Made by a program: the position numbers and the translations under genes
Shown here: positions 36,939 to 44,745 of the stretch, one piece after another
How the letters are laid out: each line of letters begins with the position of its first letter
How positions within the stretch are numbered: position 1 is the stretch's first letter
Notes under the pieces: generated by a model
What the model was told of the DNA's origin: nothing
Databases searched by the model: none
The model's input: only the letters and a program-made list of their open reading frames with translations
NCBI RefSeq assembly: GCF_003330765.1
Contig: NZ_CP024903.1
Span: 124,001-188,000, forward strand
Direction of reading: 5' to 3'
DNA: 64,000 nucleotides
Source of the DNA: Burkholderia pyrrocinia
GTDB lineage: Bacteria > Pseudomonadota > Gammaproteobacteria > Burkholderiales > Burkholderiaceae

Positions 36939-38093
36939 TCATCGCGGCAGGCATTGCGCGAGCCTTTCGAGTCCCGCGCGCGTCGTGCAGACGCCCGGCG
37001 AGAAGCGCAACGTGCGGCCGCGCGAATCGACGAAGACACCCTCGTCCTTCAGTTGGAGAACGAGCTTCGCCGCATCGAGATGCACGGGCGCTTCGGCCAT
37101 GATGCTCGCGCCGCGCTCGTCGTCCGCGCGCGGAGAGAGCAGGCGATAACCCTTGCCGTCGAGCATCGCGATCAATTCATGGCAGAGCGCGAGATTGTGC
37201 GCGCGGATGCTGCCCGCCGGTTGCGCGCGCATCCACGACATGCCCGGCTGCGATGCGACGAACGGCAAGATCGAAGGCGTGCCCGTATCGAAGCGGCGTG
37301 CATCGGATGCATAAGAGAATGCATCGATGTTCCAGTTGAACGGATTCTCTTGACTGAACCAGCCGCGCACGGCTGGCTCCGAGCCCTGCGCGAGCACGCG
37401 CGGTGCGATGTAGCCGAGGCCCGTTCCCGGCGCGCCGCACAGCCATTTGAGCGTCGAGCCGCAGACGAAGTCGAAGGGCGTTTCGTTGAGGTCGAAAGGC
37501 AGGATGCCGATGCCTTGCGTCACGTCGAGCGCCACGAGACTCAAGCGACGGCGCGCCTGCTCGCACATCGCGGCGAGACTCACCCGCTTCGATGTCAACG
37601 ACGAGACCCACGTCACGAGCGCGAGCGCGACATCGCCAGTCCATGCCTCGATGAAGTCCTCGTCGCGTACATACGCTTCACCTTCACGTACGGGAACGGT
37701 ACGCAACGTGAAGCCGCGCCGTGCGGCCTGGCCCGATAGCAGAAAGTGCAGGCTCGGGAAGCAATCCGCCGCGACGAGCACAGTGCGATCGCGCAGCACA
37801 TCGTCGGCGAGGCCGTCGAGAAAGCGGGCGAAGGTGTCCGTCACGTTCTGCGCGCCGAACACGTCGGCGTCGCGCGCGCCGATCAGTGCTGCCCAGTCCG
37901 CAAAGAGCCGCGCACGCGCAGCGAGCGCCTCGTCCCAGCGGGTGTCGTCGGGCGCGCACCAGGTCGCGGCGAAGCGGGCGAGCGCCTCGGTCATCGCCTG
38001 ACGATGGCCCGGATACACGCCGACGGAGTGATACATGAGCCAGCCGCTGAAATCGTCGTGGAGCGTTTGCGTGTCGTTGTGGTGCATGGTCAT
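36939..38093 (-). CDS. Kynureninase-like class V PLP enzyme
   Basis: A 384-residue fold-type I PLP protein of the class V aminotransferase/kynureninase group. The likely PLP lysine is Lys216 (CGSTLKWLCGAPGTG), with Asp190 (LVALDVTQGIG) contacting the pyridine ring. Kynureninases cleave a C-C bond beside an amino acid, and this branch often does so on related aromatic or alkyl substrates. It starts four bases after the MHS transporter gene and is 123 bases before the VOC-cupin gene. Aminotransferase or desulfurase activity cannot be excluded. Confidence 0.75.
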   Translation of the reverse strand: MTMHHNDTQTLHDDFSGWLMYHSVGVYPGHRQAMTEALARFAATWCAPDDTRWDEALAARARLFADWAALIGARDADVFGAQNVTDTFARFLDGLADDVLRDRTVLVAADCFPSLHFLLSGQAARRGFTLRTVPVREGEAYVRDEDFIEAWTGDVALALVTWVSSLTSKRVSLAAMCEQARRRLSLVALDVTQGIGILPFDLNETPFDFVCGSTLKWLCGAPGTGLGYIAPRVLAQGSEPAVRGWFSQENPFNWNIDAFSYASDARRFDTGTPSILPFVASQPGMSWMRAQPAGSIRAHNLALCHELIAMLDGKGYRLLSPRADDERGASIMAEAPVHLDAAKLVLQLKDEGVFVDSRGRTLRFSPGVCTTRAGLERLAQCLPR

Positions 38094-38097
38094 AAGC

Positions 38098-39390
38098 TTA
38101 GATGTGCTTCACGAGCTTGAAGTGATAGATGCCGACGCAGGCAAGACTGAGCACCGCGCACGCCATCAGATAGAACGCGGGCGAGATCGGATCGTGCGTC
38201 GCGCCGATCATCGCGGTGACGAGCCAGGGCGTGAATCCGCCGAACACCATCACGCCGATGTTGTAGCTGAAGCCCAGACCCGTGCTGCGTATGCCCGTCG
38301 GAAACAGCGACGACAGCACCGCGGCGAGTGGGCCGAAGTAGATCGCCTTCAAGACGCCAGCCAGCATCATGATCGCCATCAGCACCGCAAACGAAGGGCT
38401 CGACAGCAGCCAGGCGAAGCATGGATAGATCGTCAGCAGCGTGAGCAGCGCGGAGCCGACCATCATGCGGCTGCGGCCGTAGCGGTCGGCGAGATGACCC
38501 ATCAGCGGCGTGCAGAACATGAGGATCAGGCCGGTGACGACCGTCGCCGCGAAGCCCGTCGATGCCGGCAGGTGCAGTTGCTTGACCGCGTACGTCGGCA
38601 TGTACAGGATCATCAGATAGCTCGCTGCGGTGGAGACGGCCATGATGCCCGCGGCAAGCATGATGCGGCCCTTGCTATGCGCGAGCAGTTCGCTCACGGG
38701 CGCCTTGAGCGGCGCGCCTTCCTTGGCGACGGGCAGGGTGTCGTCGATGTGCTTGCGGATATAAAGACCCACGGGCGCGACGAGCAGACCGAAGATGAAC
38801 GGCGCGCGCCATCCCCACGATTCGATCTGCGCCTGCGACAACTGTGTGCTGAGCGCAAGTCCCGCGAAGGACGCGAGCACGGTGCTCATGCCCTGGCTAG
38901 AAAACTGCCAGCTCGACAGAAACGCTTTGCGCTTGCTCTTTTGCTCGATCATGAGCGCGGTGCCGCTGCCGAACTCGCCGCCCGTCGAGAAGGCGATGAG
39001 TATGCGCGCCGCCATCAGGCCGATCGGTGCGGCAAGGCCGATCTGCGCATACGTGGGAATGACCGCGCAGATGAGCGTGCCGATCGTCGTCAGCGTGAGC
39101 GCCGCGAGCAGCGCGGACTTGCGTCCGCGGTGGTCGGCGTAGCGCCCCAGCAGCAGCGCGCCGAGCGGACGGAACACATATGAAAGACCGAAGGTGCCGA
39201 AAGTCATCAGCAGGGAAACGGTCGCGTCGTGAGCGGGAAAGAACAGCTTCGAGAGCGTGACCGCGAAGAAGCCGTATGCCGCGAAATCGAACCACTCCAG
39301 CGCGTTGCCTATGCTCGTCGCGATGATCAGGCGTCGCATGGGCTTTGCGCTGGCCTGCCACATGTTGTCCTCGATGACGGTCGAATCCAT
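38098..39390 (-). CDS. MHS-family MFS transporter
   Basis: A 430-residue member of the metabolite:H+ symporter family (relatives carry citrate, shikimate, proline/betaine). GNALEWFDFAAYGFFAVTLS in TM1 and GRYADHRGRKSALLAALT after TM2 are diagnostic. About 12 membrane helices are visible. ATG 39390 is used, since the frame's earlier start is a TTG without a ribosome site. It follows the M20 hydrolase gene by 39 bases and precedes the PLP enzyme gene by four. It probably imports the operon's substrate. Confidence 0.85.
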   Translation of the reverse strand: MDSTVIEDNMWQASAKPMRRLIIATSIGNALEWFDFAAYGFFAVTLSKLFFPAHDATVSLLMTFGTFGLSYVFRPLGALLLGRYADHRGRKSALLAALTLTTIGTLICAVIPTYAQIGLAAPIGLMAARILIAFSTGGEFGSGTALMIEQKSKRKAFLSSWQFSSQGMSTVLASFAGLALSTQLSQAQIESWGWRAPFIFGLLVAPVGLYIRKHIDDTLPVAKEGAPLKAPVSELLAHSKGRIMLAAGIMAVSTAASYLMILYMPTYAVKQLHLPASTGFAATVVTGLILMFCTPLMGHLADRYGRSRMMVGSALLTLLTIYPCFAWLLSSPSFAVLMAIMMLAGVLKAIYFGPLAAVLSSLFPTGIRSTGLGFSYNIGVMVFGGFTPWLVTAMIGATHDPISPAFYLMACAVLSLACVGIYHFKLVKHI

Positions 39391-39429
39391 GATGTATGTT
39401 CCGGGCAAGAGGTCGGATGGAAGTGGAGT

Positions 39430-40818
39430 TCAGCGGATGGTCGGTACGTCGGCTTCCCCGAGATCCCATAGCACGCCGGTCATCAGTTGCAGCGCTTCGC
39501 GCATGACGGGCGCGAGCACATGCTCGTCGGGCGCATGCTGGCGGCAGCCGGGATAGGAATGCGGAATCCAGATGGTCGGTAGGCCGAGCGTGTCCGCGAA
39601 GCATTCGTTCGGGATCGTGCCGCCGAGATTCGGCAGCAAGGTCACGGGCTTGCCCGTGGACACCTCGATCGAACGTTCCGTGAACGCGACCCACGGATCA
39701 TCCGGGTCGAGACGCGTCGCGCCGCCCGAAGCTTCGATCGTCACCTCGATGCCTTCGAAGCCCTCGCGTGCGAGATGCGCGGTGATCAGCTCCTGCGCGC
39801 GGCGCCAGTCGGTGCCGACCACGAAGCGCAACTGGCACACAGCTTCGGCGGCGCGCGGAATCGCGCTGACCGCATTGGTGACGTTGCCCGACTGCATCGC
39901 GAGCACTTCGAGTGTGTTCCATGCGAACACGCGTTCCGCCGGCGAGAGTCCGGGTTCTCCCCAATTCGGCGAGAGCGGCGGATCGCCTTCATCCTTGCCG
40001 ATTTCCAGATGCGCGACGCGCTCGCGTACTAGCGGCGGAATCGGCGGCGGCAGAAGGCCATTGATGCGGATGCGGCCGTGGCCATCGACGAGACTGGCGA
40101 GCGCATTGGCCAGCACGGTCGCGGGATTGGCGAGCACGCCGCCCCAGTTGCCCGAATGACGCGCGCCGAATGCGTTGGCGACGCGCAGCCGGAAATGCAG
40201 CGCGCCGCGCGAGCCGAGGAACACCGTGGGCGACGCCGCGCGCTGACGCGGCCCGTCGGAGGCGATCAGGAGATCGGCCGAGAGGCGTTCGCGCAACATC
40301 GAGCAGATGGCGTCGAGCCCCGGCGAGCCGACTTCCTCGCCCATCTCGAAGATGATCTTCGCGTTGAAGCCGAGTTCTCCGCGCTCCGCGAAAACCGTGG
40401 CGAGCGCGGCGAGGTTGATCGAGTGCTGCGCCTTGTTGTCGGCGATGCCGCGTCCGTACCAGCGCTCGCCTTCGACGCTCACCTGCCACGGCGTGCGCTC
40501 GCAGGTCCAGTTGGCGGCGTCGCCGTCGATCACGTCACCGTGGCCATAGAACAGCACCGTGGGGCGCGAAGGCGATTCGATGCGCTCGCCGATGAGAAAC
40601 GGCGGCATTCCTGCTACAGGGTTTTCCATTACCTCGCACGTGAAGCCGAGCGCGCGGAGCGCGCCTTCGATTTCCTCTGCGAGATAGCGGCGCAAGAGCG
40701 GTGCGGCCTCGGCGCGCTGGCTTTCGGTGGCGAGCGCGACGCGCCGGGTCAGGGTGGCGAGGAAATCGCCGCTGTCGAAGTGCGAGCGGGCGAGGGCGAG
40801 TGCGCTGTGTCTGGACAT
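39430..40818 (-). CDS. M20-family metallopeptidase/amidohydrolase
   Basis: A 462-residue M20 hydrolase. Metal-ligand motifs are visible in order: YGHGDVIDG (His, Asp), GRGIADNKAQ (Asp), MGEEVGSPGLDA (Glu-Glu) and a late His in GCRQHAPDEH. Family members cleave dipeptides, N-acyl amino acids, hydantoin-type ureas or aryl amides. As first gene of the operon it may release the amino compound handled by the kynureninase-like enzyme. The start at 40818 is divergent from the LysR gene; a 31-bp motif lies 54-84 bases upstream. Confidence 0.85.
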   Translation of the reverse strand: MSRHSALALARSHFDSGDFLATLTRRVALATESQRAEAAPLLRRYLAEEIEGALRALGFTCEVMENPVAGMPPFLIGERIESPSRPTVLFYGHGDVIDGDAANWTCERTPWQVSVEGERWYGRGIADNKAQHSINLAALATVFAERGELGFNAKIIFEMGEEVGSPGLDAICSMLRERLSADLLIASDGPRQRAASPTVFLGSRGALHFRLRVANAFGARHSGNWGGVLANPATVLANALASLVDGHGRIRINGLLPPPIPPLVRERVAHLEIGKDEGDPPLSPNWGEPGLSPAERVFAWNTLEVLAMQSGNVTNAVSAIPRAAEAVCQLRFVVGTDWRRAQELITAHLAREGFEGIEVTIEASGGATRLDPDDPWVAFTERSIEVSTGKPVTLLPNLGGTIPNECFADTLGLPTIWIPHSYPGCRQHAPDEHVLAPVMREALQLMTGVLWDLGEADVPTIR

Positions 40819-40871
40819 GTCGAAAAGAAGTTGGTGCGACCGTCCCAGATTAACGGTGTGGAAGTATTTTT

Positions 40872-40902
40872 GTATTCGCAATCAAACAAGGTACATTTGC
40901 AA
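40872..40902. promoter_or_regulatory. 31-bp motif in the lysR/operon divergent promoter, copy 2
   Basis: Begins GTATTCGCAATCAAACAAG and ends TTTGCAA, matching the porin copy (33598-33628) at 26 of 31 positions. It lies between the M20 gene start (40818) and the LysR gene start (40949), the usual place of a LysR-family operator. The region is also AT-rich, fitting a promoter. Confidence 0.6.
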
Positions 40903-40948
40903 AATCCTCAAACCTAGCTTCGAACCTGGGCTACGCTCGTTCATCGCC

Positions 40949-41854
40949 ATGCGAAAGCTGCTGGAGCCGTCGCTTTACTATTTTTCGGTTGTCGCTCAGG
41001 CGGGGTCGTTGACGTCGGCGACGGAGAAACTCGGGCTCACCGTGTCCGCGTTGAGCCGGCATATCGCCAAACTCGAAGGTGATATAGGCGTGCCACTGTT
41101 CGAGCGGCACGCGCGCGGCATGGTGCTCTCACACGCCGGGCGGCTCCTGCTGCGCCACGCGCAACGCACGCTGTCGGACGCGCAGGAGGTCTTCGATGAA
41201 ATTCAGGGCGAAGAACGACGCCGCTCGCGCACGATCACGATCGCCTGCACCGAGGGTTTTGCCTTCGATTTCCTGCCGGTGTCGCTAGGCGCGTTCTGTG
41301 GCGAGCATCCCGATGTCGCGATTCAACTCGAGGTCGTGCCGTCCGAGCGTGCGAGCCAGATGCTGTTGTCGGGCGAGGCGTCTATCGCGCTCACGTTCAG
41401 CTTCAAACCGGAAGGGGGGGTCGTGGCGCAGCATACGCAGCGCGCGCCCGTCATGGCGTTGATGCATGAAGAGCATCCGCTCGTGGCAAAGGCGAAGATT
41501 GCGCTGAAGGATCTCGCCGTCTATCCGGTGGTGCTGCAAGACAAGGGCACGACGAACCGTCAACTCTTCGATATCGCGTGCAACGTCGAGAACATCGAGA
41601 TCGTGCCGCTGATGACCAGCCGATACGTCGCGGCGCTCTATCGCTTCGCGCTTTCGGTGCCGCTGGCGATCATGCCGTCAGGGTATGTTTCCGTTGCCAA
41701 GCGGCTGAGCATCGATCGAATGAGAGCGATACCGTTCGATAATCCGCTGCTTACACAGCGCCGTCTGCAAGTACTGACTCTCGCCGGACGCAGCCTCGAT
41801 GATCTCGCGCAGTCCGCGCTCGAATGGATCGTCCGTGATCTGAGGCAGACCTAG
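40949..41854 (+). CDS. LysR-type regulator of the adjacent catabolic operon
   Basis: A 301-residue LysR-family regulator. The helix-turn-helix is at about residues 15-60 (AGSLTSATEKLGLTVSALSR, then HIAKLEGDIGVPLFERHARG). The effector domain begins near TITIACTEGFAFDFLP. It is divergent from the M20-led operon, so it very likely controls it, and the matching motif upstream of the porin suggests the porin too. ATG 40949 is the family start; longer frames upstream have no support. Confidence 0.87.
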   Translation: MRKLLEPSLYYFSVVAQAGSLTSATEKLGLTVSALSRHIAKLEGDIGVPLFERHARGMVLSHAGRLLLRHAQRTLSDAQEVFDEIQGEERRRSRTITIACTEGFAFDFLPVSLGAFCGEHPDVAIQLEVVPSERASQMLLSGEASIALTFSFKPEGGVVAQHTQRAPVMALMHEEHPLVAKAKIALKDLAVYPVVLQDKGTTNRQLFDIACNVENIEIVPLMTSRYVAALYRFALSVPLAIMPSGYVSVAKRLSIDRMRAIPFDNPLLTQRRLQVLTLAGRSLDDLAQSALEWIVRDLRQT

Positions 41855-42365
41855 CTCATCGTGGGCAAGCGGATATCGACCAAGGGCCCACCAGCATTCG
41901 CAAGAGGGGTCGATGGGGGCAAGGGTTTGCTGGCGTTCACTGAAATGCAGGATCGCGCTGGCAGGAGATCCGGAACCGGCTATGGGCCGTCTCATTCGGG
42001 AAGAGAGCCCCGGAACTGCCTCGGCATCAGTGCCCGTGTCGGACTCGTTCGGGCATTTGCAAGGCGCGTCGACGCTATCAGGACCCAAAGGTCGCTTCGA
42101 CGTTCCTGCGGTCATCAACGCTGCATTAGCGACTTTGCTCGATAGCGCTCGACGCGCGACGTTGCTCTCGGTGGCAAAGGATCGAAACGACGCGAGCTTG
42201 GCAAGCGTCGCACAAATGCCTGTGACTGCCCGCGCAAACGAAATCGCCAGCGGGATGCGGCGTTGACGCGTTGTTAAGCACGCAAGCAGCATCGTTCTCG
42301 ACAAGCAGTGATTCAGCTTCCTAGGCTTCGGCAGTTCCACCTCGAAAGCGGCCATAGCTTGGTGT
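41855..42365. other. Right flank of the probable acquired segment; no recognised gene
   Basis: Long open frames exist on both strands, for example plus-strand codons 41913-42266 ending TARANEIASGMRR and a minus-strand frame over the same bases. Neither has a clear ribosome site or known pattern. The DNA is less GC-rich than the core genome around it. It lies between the LysR gene and the cut vapC gene, so it is probably decayed or incoming DNA. Confidence 0.45.
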
Positions 42366-42530
42366 TCATCTGGAATGGCCGGCTCGGTCGGCAAGCGACG
42401 TCCACGGAAACCTGCGAATTACTTTTTCCATGGCAAGACAACTGCGTGAAGTCACGTAGCACACACAGTTGGATGCCGCACCCCAAGTCCGCAGGTGGTC
42501 GATCCAAACGGAAGTACCTATAAGAACCAT
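42366..42530 (-). pseudogene. vapC toxin gene fragment (PIN domain N-terminus only)
   Basis: The first 14 codons read MVLIGTSVWIDHLR, the standard VapC start (usually MILVDTSVWIDHLR), then homology stops and unrelated codons run to a TGA at 42366. The first catalytic Asp of the PIN nuclease is Gly here. The ATG at 42530 overlaps the vapB stop, as in intact vapBC operons. The toxin must be inactive. The break at about 42,488 marks the likely edge of inserted or deleted DNA. Confidence 0.75.
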
Positions 42531-42724
42531 CCGGGCTCCAATCGGTCGCGCGGAACGGCGCCGATACCGGGGTCGGTGCCGCCGAGCCGGGTGAGCCGCC
42601 GCGCACTTTCGCGCTCAATCTGCGAGCTCAGCGCCTCTCTGACCCGCGCCGACGTTTCGGCAATGCCAGTCAATTGCTGCGCTTTGGCAAGCAATGCATT
42701 GTCTATGGATAAGGTTATGCGCAC
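42518..42724 (-). CDS. vapB: VapB-family antitoxin
   Basis: A 68-residue antitoxin. VRITLSIDNALLAKAQQLTG is the beta-strand/helix DNA-binding part, and TSARVREALSSQIERESARR followed by LTRLGG is the toxin-binding tail of this VapB branch. The start is a GTG at 42724, as expected from the MRTTVTLDD-type start of relatives; the frame is open further upstream. The protein looks intact, although its vapC partner is cut after 14 codons, making it an orphan antitoxin. It may still bind its own promoter or neutralise another VapC. Confidence 0.75.
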   Translation of the reverse strand: MRITLSIDNALLAKAQQLTGIAETSARVREALSSQIERESARRLTRLGGTDPGIGAVPRDRLEPGWFL

Positions 42725-42919
42725 GATGTGCTCTGGAGACGCGGGCGCATCGATTTTGCCGTCAATCGATGCCGGTATCGACTCCCATATCAACCGCGAC
42801 GCGCGTCGTCGCCCCATCTTCCCCGTCCCCCGAATTTCTCCTACAGTAGCGAAGCCTCGGACCGCCCGGTCCGCAGGCGAGCCTGAGAGACCGACAAAAG
42901 ACCAAAGAGGAACCCTCCG

Positions 42920-43471
42920 ATGAACATCAACAAGCGCGGCGATCACCTGTTCGCGGCCGGATTGTGGAAAGCGATCGGCGACGTCGCGAAATCCGTCCGC
43001 ACCCAGATCGGCCAATACAGCGAAGGGCGCGTGCTCGCGAATGCACTGCTGGAATTCCAGCGCGACCTGGGCGGCAGCGAATTCGACTTGACCATCAACC
43101 AGGGGCGGCTCGTCACGGGCGCCGACGCGCATTCGCTCATGTTCGGGCAGGCCGTTCGCCGTTTCCGGCAGGACATGGAAGCGCTGGTGTTCGCGCTCCA
43201 GTACCGGCGCAGCATCGATGAACGCGACCAGAGCCTGCGCGCCGAAGCGCTGACGCAAGCGAACAGCCAGCTTGCGACCGCGAAGCAGTCGGCGACGATC
43301 ACGATCGGCCGGTTCTTCGATGCGGTCGTCGACCGCGACGTGCTCGGACAGATTCTCGACGGCGAATCGAATACCCGCGCGCGTACGGGCGCGCAGGGTC
43401 AGATCGAGATGACGCGGGTCAAGCTGGGGAACGTGCGCCACCGGATCGTCGGGATCATCGCGCAGATGTAA
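42920..43471 (+). CDS. Hypothetical protein
   Basis: A 183-residue soluble protein that I do not recognise. It has no signal peptide or membrane segment. It is helical and polar, with FRQDMEALVFALQYRRSIDE and an Ala/Gln-rich ALTQANSQLATAKQSATITI stretch. GAGG lies upstream of the ATG. It is transcribed towards kdgD on the opposite strand and away from vapB, so it is monocistronic. A structural or stress-related role is possible but nothing supports one. Confidence 0.65.
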   Translation: MNINKRGDHLFAAGLWKAIGDVAKSVRTQIGQYSEGRVLANALLEFQRDLGGSEFDLTINQGRLVTGADAHSLMFGQAVRRFRQDMEALVFALQYRRSIDERDQSLRAEALTQANSQLATAKQSATITIGRFFDAVVDRDVLGQILDGESNTRARTGAQGQIEMTRVKLGNVRHRIVGIIAQM

Positions 43472-43600
43472 CGGCGACGGCACGCATCGCGGCGGATGCG
43501 CGCGTCATGGCGGAAACAAACGGTCGCGGCCGGCGAGAGCCGGCCGCGACGCAAACTGCCGGCCGCGGCGCCGATGAAGCCCCGCGCCGGCCGCGCCCGC

Positions 43601-44515
43601 TTACTGCGGGCCCATCTTCTTGATCAGCACGTCGAGCTGCGCGATTTCGTCGTCGTTGAGGTCGACGAGCGGCGCGCGCACGGGGCCTGCATCGTGGCCG
43701 ACCAGCTTCGCGCCTGCCTTCACGATGCTGACCGCATAGCCCGCGCGGCGATTGCGGATCTTCAGGTAAGGCAGGAAGAAATCGTCGATCAGGCGGCCGA
43801 CCGTTGCGTGGTCGTCCTTCGCGATCGCTTCGTAGAAGTCCATCGCCGTCTTCGGAATGAAGTTGAACACGGCCGACGAGTACACCGGCACGCCAAGCGC
43901 CTTGTACGCGGCGGCGTAGACTTCGGCCGTCGGCAGGCCGCCGAGGTACGCGAAACGGTCGCCGAGGCGGCGGCGGATCGTGACCATGCTCTCGATTTCG
44001 CCGACGCCGTCCTTGAAGCCGATCAGGTTCGGGCAACGGTCGGCGAGGCGCTCGAGCATGTCGGCGTCCAGCTTCGAATTCGCGCGGTTGTACACCACGA
44101 CGCCGATCTTCAGGGAGCGGCACACCTGCTCGACGTGGTCCGCGATCCCTTCCTGGCTCGCTTCGGTCAGGTAGTGCGGCATCAGCAGCACGCCGCTCGC
44201 GCCGAGGCGCTCGGCTTCCTGCGCATATTCGATCGCGACGCGCGTCGCACCGCCCGCGCCGGCGAGGATCGGCACCTTGCCCTTGCAGGTTTCCGTCGCG
44301 ACGCGGATCACGTCCGAATACTCGCGCTGCGTGAGCGAGAAGAATTCACCGGTGCCGCCGGCCGCGAACAGCGCGCTCGCGCCATACGGCGCGAGCCATT
44401 CCAGGCGCTCGGCATAGGTGGTCGGGCGGAAGCTGCCGTCGGCGTCGAAATCCGTCAGCGGAAACGACAGCAGGCCGTGGGAGATGATCTGTTTGAGTTC
44501 TTGCGGTGAAGTCAT
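43601..44515 (-). CDS. kdgD: 5-dehydro-4-deoxyglucarate dehydratase
   Basis: A 304-residue DapA-superfamily aldolase-type enzyme that dehydrates and decarboxylates 5-dehydro-4-deoxy-D-glucarate to alpha-ketoglutarate semialdehyde. The Schiff-base Lys is in [12 protein letters not shown], with the Tyr of [10 protein letters not shown] and an N-terminal [19 protein letters not shown] typical of this branch. ATG 44515 fits the family length. It is divergent from garD, and its product is the substrate of the dehydrogenase at 30207-31784. An operator-like site lies at 44587-44606. Confidence 0.9.
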   Translation of the reverse strand: MTSPQELKQIISHGLLSFPLTDFDADGSFRPTTYAERLEWLAPYGASALFAAGGTGEFFSLTQREYSDVIRVATETCKGKVPILAGAGGATRVAIEYAQEAERLGASGVLLMPHYLTEASQEGIADHVEQVCRSLKIGVVVYNRANSKLDADMLERLADRCPNLIGFKDGVGEIESMVTIRRRLGDRFAYLGGLPTAEVYAAAYKALGVPVYSSAVFNFIPKTAMDFYEAIAKDDHATVGRLIDDFFLPYLKIRNRRAGYAVSIVKAGAKLVGHDAGPVRAPLVDLNDDEIAQLDVLIKKMGPQ

Positions 44516-44586
44516 GGTTGGGGTCGTCCGTCTAGCGCGAGTGCTGGGTTCGTCGGGAACGGCATACGTGCCACATTGGCGATGTC

Positions 44587-44606
44587 GTTGTATGTCATCG
44601 TACAAC
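44587..44606 (-). promoter_or_regulatory. Operator-like site of the sugar-acid regulon (kdgD)
   Basis: Minus strand reads GTTGTACGATGACATACAAC and fits the core GTYRTAYGAYGAC. It is also close to a palindrome (GTTGTA and TACAAC ends). It lies 72-91 bases before the kdgD start. Confidence 0.55.
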
Positions 44607-44699
44607 GAGGGGAAGGGTGACGCAAGCGGTTTGCTGGCCGTTCAATGGTAGGGTCTTTCCGAGTAAGGGTTTACGCAGCATCGCCGGTTAGGGTTGAAT

Positions 44700-44719
44700 G
44701 TCGTATGATGACTAACAAT
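44700..44719 (+). promoter_or_regulatory. Operator-like site of the sugar-acid regulon (garD)
   Basis: Plus strand reads GTCGTATGATGACTAACAAT, 16 of 20 positions equal to the kdgD site. It lies 27-46 bases before the garD start. Confidence 0.55.
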
Positions 44720-44745
44720 GTGACCGGCCGTTTCCAGGAATTCCA

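Noticed and set aside
36939..38093. Calling the class V PLP protein kynureninase (kynU)
   Set aside because: No kynA/kynB or anthranilate genes accompany it, and the class V fold covers many reactions, so only kynureninase-like is justified.
31894..42520. Transposase, integrase or terminal repeats around the probable acquired segment
   Set aside because: No DDE, serine or tyrosine recombinase motif, tRNA gene or clear direct repeat could be seen, so no mobile-element call is made.
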